This document shows positions 1 through 5,533 of a stretch of 5,533 bases of DNA, in pieces; positions within the stretch are counted from its first letter, which is position 1; every line of letters begins with the position of its first letter. Under the pieces are notes generated by a model. It saw only the letters and a list, made by a program, of their open reading frames with translations, did not search any database and was not told the DNA's origin. Made by a program: the position numbers and the translations under genes. The stretch comes from Actinomycetota bacterium (GTDB taxonomy: Bacteria > Actinomycetota > Acidimicrobiia > Acidimicrobiales > JAFATL01): the NCBI GenBank assembly GCA_019243975.1, contig JAFATL010000210.1, positions 1-5,533 of the forward strand, given 5' to 3'.

Positions 1-486
1 CGCGTGCTCGTCACCCACGATCCCCTGGAGGCGGCCGCCCTGGCCGAACGGCTGGTCGTGCTGGAAGCGGGGCGCGTCGTGCAGACGGGCACCCCCGCCG
101 ATCTGGCTGCCCGCCCGCGCACGCAGTACGTCGCCACCCTCGCCGGCACCAACCTGTTCCGCGGCACCGGTCGCGGCCGCGAGATCGAGGTCGGCACGCA
201 CGTCCTCGTCAGCGCCGCCGCCCTCGCCGGCGACGTGCTGGCCGTGGTGCACCCGCGCGCGGTGGCGTTGAGCGTGGTGCACCCCGAAGGGTCACCCCGC
301 AACGTGTGGCAGGGCGTCGTCGACAGCGTCGACGTGGCCGACGACCGCTGCCGCGTACGTGTCGGCGGCCCCCTGCCAATCGTCGCCGAGGTCACCGCCG
401 GATCGGCGGGCGCCCTCGACCTGGTGGCCGGCCGGACCGTGTGGGTGTCGGTGAAGGCGACCGAGGTCGACGTCTACCCGGCGTAA
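1..486 (+). CDS. ABC transporter ATP-binding protein, molybdate/sulfate type, C-terminal part (5' end outside window)
   Basis: This is the last 161 codons of an ABC importer ATPase, which would power substrate uptake from the cytoplasmic face of the membrane. The reading frame is open from the first base and ends at TAA 484-486. Seen directly: the H-loop (LVTHDPLEA, His codon at 16-18), then the typical post-H-loop strand pair (LVVLEAGRVVQTGTP) and the ARPRTQYVATLAGTNLF segment that follows the nucleotide-binding domain in CysA/ModC/PotA-type ATPases. The last ~78 residues look like a single TOBE/Mop-type domain (RNVWQGVVDSV near its start, VSVKATEVDVYPA at its end). The ATEVxVYPA ending is typical of ModC proteins, so molybdate is the leading substrate guess, with sulfate or another oxyanion possible. 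Walker A, signature and Walker B motifs lie upstream and cannot be judged. It converges on the OsmC-family gene with a 22-base gap. ATPase family is certain; substrate is inferred. Confidence 0.88.
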   Translation, partial: RVLVTHDPLEAAALAERLVVLEAGRVVQTGTPADLAARPRTQYVATLAGTNLFRGTGRGREIEVGTHVLVSAAALAGDVLAVVHPRAVALSVVHPEGSPRNVWQGVVDSVDVADDRCRVRVGGPLPIVAEVTAGSAGALDLVAGRTVWVSVKATEVDVYPA

Positions 487-508
487 CCCGCCTGACCGAT
501 GACGACGG

Positions 509-976
509 CTACGTCGCCAGCGTCGTCACGATCTCCTTGGCCACGTGCAGGGTGCGATGCACCGGGCAGCGGTCGGCGACCTGGAGCAGGGTGGTGCGCT
601 GCTCGTCGGTGAGGTCGCCCTCGAGGGTGATCACGCGGTTGATGCGCTCGATGCGGCAGTTCTCGCCTGCGGCCGGGTCACAGTCCTCGATGTGGACGCG
701 GTCGTGGCGCAGCTCGATCGAGACCCGCTCGAGCGGGATGCCGCGCCGGTCCGCGAACAGGCGCAAGGTCATCGACGTGCACGCGCCCAGGGCGCCGAGG
801 AGCAGGTCGTAGGGGTTGGGGCCGGTGTCGTCGCCCGTGCCGAGCGGCTCGTCGGCGTAGACCACGTGGTTGCCCATGTGGATCTCCTGGGCGAATTTTC
901 CCGTCCCCCGCTCCGAGACGACCACCGTGCCCGGGGGAGTTGCGACCGATGTCTCATCCGATTTTTGAGTCGACAT
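509..976 (-). CDS. OsmC family protein (putative thiol-dependent peroxide reductase)
   Basis: Complete 155-residue cytoplasmic protein, a normal length for OsmC/Ohr-type enzymes, which reduce organic or hydrogen peroxides with a pair of cysteines. Seen: GPNPYDLLLGALGACTSMT with Cys66 on the central helix, and ADRCPVHRTL with Cys137, matching the two family catalytic cysteines. The CPVHRTL ending and GACTSMTLR resemble the OsmC-like domain that is also found fused to alpha/beta hydrolases, rather than classical Ohr. No hydrolase domain is present here. A second cysteine pair, Cys99 and Cys107, lies in a loop (EDCDPAAGENC). The start is taken as ATG at 974-976; no clear Shine-Dalgarno sequence precedes it. 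A GTG at 923-925 (Val18) would still keep the conserved core and is an alternative. Stop is TAG at 509-511. The gene is divergent from glgX with 21 bases between start codons. Actual substrate unknown. Confidence 0.93.
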   Translation of the reverse strand: MSTQKSDETSVATPPGTVVVSERGTGKFAQEIHMGNHVVYADEPLGTGDDTGPNPYDLLLGALGACTSMTLRLFADRRGIPLERVSIELRHDRVHIEDCDPAAGENCRIERINRVITLEGDLTDEQRTTLLQVADRCPVHRTLHVAKEIVTTLAT

Positions 977-984
977 GATCCGGG

Positions 985-1000
985 TAGCTTGGCTCGGATG
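985..1000 (+). promoter_or_regulatory. Possible -10 element for a leaderless glgX transcript
   Basis: TAGCTT at 985-990 fits the TANNNT pattern of an actinobacterial -10 box. It ends seven bases before the glgX ATG (998-1000), so transcription would start at or just before the A of the start codon and give a leaderless mRNA. No Shine-Dalgarno sequence stands in front of this ATG, which agrees with that reading. The best -35-like string, TTGAGT at 965-970, is only 14 bases upstream of the -10, shorter than usual. One hexamer match in GC-rich DNA is weak evidence, so this is a hypothesis. Confidence 0.3.
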
Positions 1001-3115
1001 AAGATTTGGCCGGGCGACCCCTATCCGCTGGGCGCCACGTACGACGGCATGGGCACGAACTTCTCCCTGTTCACCGACGTGGCGGAGCGGGTCGAGCTGT
1101 GCCTGTTCGACGACGACGGCACCGAGGAACGGGTCGATTTGCCCGAGCTGACGGCGCTCTGCTTCCACGGCTACGTCCCCAACGTGCAGCCCGGCCAGCG
1201 CTACGGGTTCCGGGTGCACGGGCCCTACGAGCCCGAGCACGGCCTGCGCTGCAACCCCAACAAGCTGCTGCTCGACCCGTACGCCAAGGCCATCGAGGGG
1301 CAGGTCGAGGCCGACCAGGCCGTCTTCGGCTACCAGTTCGACGACCCCGACGAGCGCAACGACCAGGACAGCGCGCCGTGCGTCCCGCGCTCGGTCGTCA
1401 CCAACCCGTACTTCGACTGGACCAACGACCGCCACCCCCGCACCGAGTGGGCCGACACCGTGCTCTACGAGGTGCACGTCAAGGGCTTCACCAAGCTGCA
1501 CCCCGATGTCCCCGAGGAGCAGCGCGGCACCTACGCCGGCCTGGCCAGCCCCGCCGCCATCGACCACTACAACAAGATCGGCGTCACCGCCGTCGAGCTC
1601 ATGCCGGTGCACCAGTTCATTCACGACGCGGTGCTGCAGGAGAAGGGCCTGCGCAACTACTGGGGCTACAACTCCATCGGCTACCTGGCGCCCCACAACG
1701 AGTACAGCGCCAGCGGCCAGCGCGGCCAGCAGGTGCAGGAGTTCAAGCAGATGGTGAAGCTCCTGCACGAGGCGGGCATCGAGGTGATCCTCGACGTCGT
1801 CTACAACCACACCGCCGAGGGCAACCACCTCGGGCCGACGCTGTCGTTCCGGGGCATCGACAATGCCGCCTACTACCGGCTCATGCCCGACGACCCGCGT
1901 CACTACATGGACTACACCGGCACCGGTAACAGCCTCAACATGCGCAACCCGCACGTGCTGCAGCTGATCCTCGACAGCCTGCGCTACTGGGTCACCGAGA
2001 TGCACGTCGACGGCTTCCGCTTCGACCTGGCCGCCACGCTCGCGCGCGAGCTGCACGACGTCGACCGGCTGTCGGCGTTCTTCGACATCATCCAGCAGGA
2101 CCCGGTGGTGAGCCAGGTCAAGCTGATCGCGGAGCCGTGGGATGTGGGTGAGGGCGGCTATCAGGTCGGCAACTTCCCGCCGTTGTGGTCGGAGTGGAAC
2201 GGCAAGTACCGCGACACCGTGCGCGACTACTGGCGGGGCGAGGACCAGACCCTGGCCGAGTTCGCCTACCGGCTCACCGGTAGCTCCGACCTCTACCAGA
2301 CGAGCGGGCGCCTGCCCCACGCGTCGATCAACTTCGTGACCGCCCACGACGGGTTCACCCTCACCGACCTCGTGTCGTACAACGAGAAGCACAACGAGGC
2401 CAACGGCGAAGACAACAACGACGGCGAGAGCCACAACCGGTCGTGGAACTGCGGCGCCGAGGGCCCCACCGACGACCTGGCCATCGACGCGTTGCGCGAG
2501 CGGCAGAAGCGCAACTTCCTCACCACCCTCTTCCTCTCGCAGGGCGTGCCCATGGTGCTGGCCGGCGACGAGATGGGGCGCACCCAGGGCGGCAACAACA
2601 ACGGCTACGCCCAGGACAACGAGGTCTCGTGGGTCGACTGGGCCCTGGCCAAGGAGAACTGGCCGCTCTGCGAGTTCACCGCCAAGGTGAGCAAGCTGCG
2701 GCGCGACCACCCGGTGTTCCGCCGGCGCCGGTTCTTCGAGGGGCGCCCGCTGCACAGCGACGACGTGAGCGACATCGGCTGGTTCAAGTCCGACGGCCAG
2801 CTCATGTCCCACGACGACTGGTCGGAGGGCTTCGCCAAGTCGATCGGGGTGTTCCTCAACGGCGACGCCATCCCCAGCCCCGACCGGCGCGGCGAGCCGG
2901 TCACCGACGACAGCTTCCTGCTCCTGTTCAACGCCTTCGACGAGGGGTTGACCTTCACCCTCCCGGGGGAGGAGTGGGGCGAGCGGTGGACGGTCGAGGT
3001 CGACACCGGCGGGCTGGTCGTGGACGGCGTCGACGAGGAGGAGGAGCGGATGGCCAAAGCAGGCGACACGATCGAGGTCCTTCCCCGGTCGATGGTCGTC
3101 CTGCGTCGTGTCTGA
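998..3115 (+). CDS. glgX: Glycogen debranching enzyme GlgX/TreX (GH13 isoamylase type)
   Basis: Complete 705-residue cytoplasmic enzyme, the usual length for GlgX/TreX, which hydrolyses alpha-1,6 branch linkages in glycogen or limit dextrins. An N-terminal CBM48-like beta domain (about residues 8-130) begins PYPLGATYDGMGTNFSLF. The GH13 barrel follows with all four conserved regions: DVVYNH (266-271), GFRFDLA (339-345, nucleophile Asp343), IAEPWD (377-382, acid/base Glu379) and FVTAHD (446-451, Asp451). Further family marks are EDNNDGESHNRSWNCG (471-486), GDEMGRTQGGNNNGYAQDNE (523-542) and HPVFRRRRFF (571-580); a C-terminal beta domain ends PRSMVVLRRV. ATG 998 was chosen because the family homology begins almost at once and the frame further upstream is only antisense to osmC. 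No Shine-Dalgarno sequence is visible. Its end overlaps treY by 8 bases. With treY and treZ next to it, the role is debranching for trehalose synthesis (treX), though a part in general glycogen breakdown is also likely. Confidence 0.97.
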   Translation: MKIWPGDPYPLGATYDGMGTNFSLFTDVAERVELCLFDDDGTEERVDLPELTALCFHGYVPNVQPGQRYGFRVHGPYEPEHGLRCNPNKLLLDPYAKAIEGQVEADQAVFGYQFDDPDERNDQDSAPCVPRSVVTNPYFDWTNDRHPRTEWADTVLYEVHVKGFTKLHPDVPEEQRGTYAGLASPAAIDHYNKIGVTAVELMPVHQFIHDAVLQEKGLRNYWGYNSIGYLAPHNEYSASGQRGQQVQEFKQMVKLLHEAGIEVILDVVYNHTAEGNHLGPTLSFRGIDNAAYYRLMPDDPRHYMDYTGTGNSLNMRNPHVLQLILDSLRYWVTEMHVDGFRFDLAATLARELHDVDRLSAFFDIIQQDPVVSQVKLIAEPWDVGEGGYQVGNFPPLWSEWNGKYRDTVRDYWRGEDQTLAEFAYRLTGSSDLYQTSGRLPHASINFVTAHDGFTLTDLVSYNEKHNEANGEDNNDGESHNRSWNCGAEGPTDDLAIDALRERQKRNFLTTLFLSQGVPMVLAGDEMGRTQGGNNNGYAQDNEVSWVDWALAKENWPLCEFTAKVSKLRRDHPVFRRRRFFEGRPLHSDDVSDIGWFKSDGQLMSHDDWSEGFAKSIGVFLNGDAIPSPDRRGEPVTDDSFLLLFNAFDEGLTFTLPGEEWGERWTVEVDTGGLVVDGVDEEEERMAKAGDTIEVLPRSMVVLRRV

Positions 3116-5501
3116 CGCTGCGCCTGCACCTGCTCTGACTCCGACGGCACCCCGCGCCACCTACCGGCTGCAGCTGACGCCGTCGTTCGGCTTCGACGAC
3201 GTCGCGCGCGTGGCGCCGTACCTCGCCCGGCTGGGCGTGAGCCACGTGTACCTGTCGCCGTACCTCCAGGCGGCGGCCGGGAGCATGCACGGCTACGACG
3301 TCGTCGACCACAGCCGGGTCAACGACGAGTTGGGCGGGCCAGCGGCCCACCTTCGCATGGTGGCGGCGCTGAAGGAACACGGCCTGCGCCAGGTGATCGA
3401 CGTGGTGCCCAACCACATGGCCATCACCGGTCCCGAGAACGAGTGGTGGTGGGACGTGCTGCGCCAGGGTCCCGCCAGCCCGTTCGCACCCTTCTTCGAC
3501 GTCGACTGGAACCCGCCCGACCGCAAGCTGCGCAACACCGTGCTCATGCCGATCCTCGGCGACCACTACGGCCGGGTGCTCGACCGCGGTGGAATCACCG
3601 TCGAGGGCGAGGGTGACGACGCAGTCGTGCGCTACGCCGACCACGTCCTGCCGCTGGCGCCCGACTCGTTGACCGCGCCGGCGGCCGAGGTCAACGGCGA
3701 CGCCGACCGCCTGCACGAGGTGCTCGAGCGCCAGCACTACCGGTTGGCGTACTGGCGCACGGGCGCCGAGGAGCTCGACTACCGGCGATTCTTCGACATC
3801 ACCACCCTGGCGGCGTTGCGGGTGGAGGACGACGAGGTGTTCAACCAGATCCACTGGCTGCCGCTCGCGTGGGTGGGGGACGGCTCGGTCGACGGCTTGC
3901 GCATCGACCACGTGGACGGCCTGCGCGACCCGGCCGGCTACCTGCGTCACCTGGCCTCGCGTGCGCCCAGGGCATGGATCGTGGTGGAGAAGATCCTCGA
4001 GGCCGACGAGCGCCTGCCGGCCGCGTGGCCGGTCGCGGGGACGACGGGATACGACTTCCTCAACGATCTCGACGGCGTGTTCGTCGACCCGGCGGGCGAG
4101 GCGGTGTTCGACGAGCTCTACCGCGAGCTGACCGGCGTCGACGACGATGCCTACGACGAGGTTGTGCGCGTGGGCAAGCGCCAGGTGCTGTCCGACTCGC
4201 TGGCGGCCGACGTGCGCCGGCTCACGTATCTGCTGGCGTCGATCTGCGAAGGCGACCGGCGTCACCGCGACTACACGCGCAGTGATCTGCGCGACGCGCT
4301 CACCGAACTGCTCGTGTCGTTCCCCGTCTACCGCACCTATGTGGTGCCGGGGGAGGAGGCGTCGGCGCAGGACGAGGCGGTGGTGACGGGCGCGGCGGCC
4401 GACGTGCGCTCGCGCCGGCCCGACATCGACGCCGAGCTGTTGGACTGGCTCACGGCGCTGTTGCTGGGCCGCGTCGCGGGTGACGAGGCGTTCGAGTTGG
4501 CGGCGCGGTTCCAGCAGTTGAGCGGACCGGTGATGGCGAAGGGCGTGGAGGACACCGCTTTCTACCGGTACCTGCGGTTCGCGGCGCTCAACGAGGTGGG
4601 CGGCGACCCGGGCCGGTTCGGTCGCACCGCGTCCGAGTTCCATCGCGCCGCCGCTGACGGCGGGTGGGGGATGCTCGCCACGTCGACCCACGACACCAAG
4701 CGCAGCGAGGACGTGCGCGCCCGTCTGCTCGTGCTCTCGCAGATCCCCGAGCGGTGGGCGGCCACCGTGCGGGGGTGGGTGGCGGCCAACCAGCCCCACC
4801 GGTCGGGGGAGTGGCCCGACCGGGCGACCGAGTACCTGCTGTACCAGACGCTGGTCGGCGCATGGCCGCTGCCCGAGGACCGGGCCGCCGCCTACCTGGA
4901 GAAGGCGGTGCGGGAGGCGAAGCTGCACACCTCGTGGGTGGCGCCCGACCCGCAGTACGAGGAGGCGTTGCAGCGCTTCGTGAAGGAGGTGCTGGCCGAC
5001 GACGTGTTCGTGGCGTCGGTCGAGGCGTTCGTGGCGTCGATCGCGGATGCCGGGCGCGTCACGTCGCTGGCCCAGACGCTGGTGAAGCTGACCGCGCCGG
5101 GCGTGCCCGACACCTACCAGGGCTGTGAGCTATGGGACCTCAGCCTGGTCGATCCCGACAACCGCCGGCCCGTCGACTTCGACCTGCGGTCGCGTCTGCT
5201 CGGTGAGGTTGAGTCGATGAACGGCGAGGAGGCGTGGGCCCGTCGTGACGAGGGCGTCCCCAAGCTCTTCGTTGTGCAGCGCGTGCTGGCGTTGCGACGC
5301 GAGGCGCCCGCGTTGTTCGCGGCGCCGTACGTTTCGCTCGACGTGGGCGACGACTATCTCGCGTTCGCCCGCGGCGACGACCTCGTCACCGTCGTTCCCC
5401 GCTTTGCCGCGGGTCCGGCGTCGACGCCGACCGGCCTGCCGCCCGGACCGTGGGTCGACGTGCTCGCCGGTCTGCCCGTCACCCTGCTCGCCCGACCGTG
5501 A
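3108..5501 (+). CDS. treY: Maltooligosyl trehalose synthase TreY (GH13)
   Basis: Complete 797-residue cytoplasmic enzyme that isomerises the reducing-end alpha-1,4 bond of a maltodextrin to alpha,alpha-1,1, giving maltooligosyl trehalose. Seen: RATYRLQLTPSFGFDDV near the N-terminus, SHVYLSPYLQAAAGSMHGYDV, DVVPNH (98-103, region I), GLRIDH (263-268, nucleophile Asp267), VVEKIL (292-297, acid/base Glu294), GTTGYDFLN (311-319), KGVEDTAFYRY (478-488), STHDTKR (526-532, Asp529) and PGVPDTYQGCE (664-674). TreY differs from other GH13 enzymes by the long helical insert seen here between GTTGYDF and STHDTKR. The start is GTG 3108-3110, the only ATG/GTG/TTG codon near the conserved N-terminus; it leaves an Ala/Pro-rich tail of about 16 residues. 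It overlaps the end of glgX by 8 bases (GTGTCTGA) and has no obvious Shine-Dalgarno sequence, so coupled translation is likely. The C-terminus looks shorter than usual. Confidence 0.97.
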   Translation: MSDAAPAPALTPTAPRATYRLQLTPSFGFDDVARVAPYLARLGVSHVYLSPYLQAAAGSMHGYDVVDHSRVNDELGGPAAHLRMVAALKEHGLRQVIDVVPNHMAITGPENEWWWDVLRQGPASPFAPFFDVDWNPPDRKLRNTVLMPILGDHYGRVLDRGGITVEGEGDDAVVRYADHVLPLAPDSLTAPAAEVNGDADRLHEVLERQHYRLAYWRTGAEELDYRRFFDITTLAALRVEDDEVFNQIHWLPLAWVGDGSVDGLRIDHVDGLRDPAGYLRHLASRAPRAWIVVEKILEADERLPAAWPVAGTTGYDFLNDLDGVFVDPAGEAVFDELYRELTGVDDDAYDEVVRVGKRQVLSDSLAADVRRLTYLLASICEGDRRHRDYTRSDLRDALTELLVSFPVYRTYVVPGEEASAQDEAVVTGAAADVRSRRPDIDAELLDWLTALLLGRVAGDEAFELAARFQQLSGPVMAKGVEDTAFYRYLRFAALNEVGGDPGRFGRTASEFHRAAADGGWGMLATSTHDTKRSEDVRARLLVLSQIPERWAATVRGWVAANQPHRSGEWPDRATEYLLYQTLVGAWPLPEDRAAAYLEKAVREAKLHTSWVAPDPQYEEALQRFVKEVLADDVFVASVEAFVASIADAGRVTSLAQTLVKLTAPGVPDTYQGCELWDLSLVDPDNRRPVDFDLRSRLLGEVESMNGEEAWARRDEGVPKLFVVQRVLALRREAPALFAAPYVSLDVGDDYLAFARGDDLVTVVPRFAAGPASTPTGLPPGPWVDVLAGLPVTLLARP

Positions 5502-5533
5502 AGCCGCGCGTGTGGGCGCCGCTGGCCGGCGCG
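5498..5533 (+). CDS. treZ: Start of probable maltooligosyl trehalose trehalohydrolase TreZ (3' end outside window)
   Basis: Only 12 codons are visible: GTG then KPRVWAPLAGA. The string RVWAP-x-A is how the N-terminal beta domain of TreZ and related CBM48-bearing GH13 proteins begins. The GTG start overlaps the treY stop by 4 bases (GTGA, 5498-5501), the standard arrangement for coupled translation. A second in-frame GTG at 5510-5512 would also be possible. TreZ hydrolyses the alpha-1,4 bond next to the trehalose unit of maltooligosyl trehalose, releasing trehalose, and it usually follows treY in actinobacteria. The call rests on this short motif plus context; a GlgB-type protein is the main alternative. 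Confidence 0.75.
   Translation, partial: MKPRVWAPLAGA

Noticed and set aside
306..812. A 168-codon + strand frame crossing the end of the ABC ATPase gene and the osmC gene
   Set aside because: Its translation is Arg-rich low complexity, out of frame with the ATPase and antisense to osmC, with no conserved motif.
932..969. A tiny + strand frame (ATG 949, MSHPIF, stop 967-969) preceded by a GGGGGAG string at 932-938, which might be a leader peptide for glgX
   Set aside because: It lies inside the osmC coding region on the opposite strand, is only six codons long, and has no feature of known attenuators; chance is the simpler explanation.
545..997. A 151-residue N-terminal extension of GlgX in the same open frame
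   Set aside because: This stretch is antisense to the conserved OsmC-family gene, and GlgX homology begins right at ATG 998.
509..3160. An 883-codon open frame on the - strand running antisense through all of glgX into osmC
   Set aside because: Only its last 155 codons, from ATG 974-976, resemble a protein family. The rest is low-complexity Val/Leu/Gly/Ala-rich translation opposite a clearly conserved glgX frame, as expected from GC-rich codon bias.
2955..4928. A 657-codon open frame on the - strand antisense to glgX and treY
   Set aside because: Its translation is Arg/His/Val-rich with no recognisable motif, and the opposite strand encodes an intact TreY with all catalytic regions; a composition shadow.

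Overview
The window is high-GC, densely packed coding DNA, very probably from an actinobacterium. The evidence is strong G/C third-position bias, GTG starts, overlapping genes and a treX-treY-treZ gene order as in mycobacteria and other Actinomycetota. A more exact placement (for example Acidimicrobiia) would be a guess. There is no RNA gene, mobile element, repeat array or CRISPR that I can support, and no stretch over 25 bases is free of coding sequence.

Layout: (1) 1-486, + strand, is the C-terminal part of an ABC transporter ATPase of the molybdate/sulfate type, with the H-loop and a C-terminal TOBE domain; its Walker motifs lie upstream of the window. (2) 509-976, - strand, is a complete OsmC-family peroxide-reductase-like protein, convergent with the ATPase gene (22-base gap) and divergent from the next gene (21-base gap). 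(3) 998-3115, + strand, is a complete GlgX/TreX glycogen debranching enzyme. (4) 3108-5501, + strand, is a complete TreY maltooligosyl trehalose synthase. (5) 5498-5533, + strand, is the first 12 codons of what is almost certainly treZ, maltooligosyl trehalose trehalohydrolase.

The last three genes form one unit joined by overlapping stop and start codons (8 and 4 bases). Together they make trehalose from glycogen: TreX cuts alpha-1,6 branches to free linear maltodextrins, TreY turns the reducing-end linkage into an alpha,alpha-1,1 bond, and TreZ releases trehalose. All conserved GH13 catalytic residues are present in GlgX and TreY, so both look active. The divergent OsmC protein is a likely peroxide-defence enzyme; its closeness to a stress-sugar operon is suggestive but not proof of shared control.

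I did not find a novel system. The points most worth a second look are the very short divergent gap with a possible leaderless start for glgX, the lack of Shine-Dalgarno sequences throughout the trehalose operon, and an apparently shortened TreY C-terminus.
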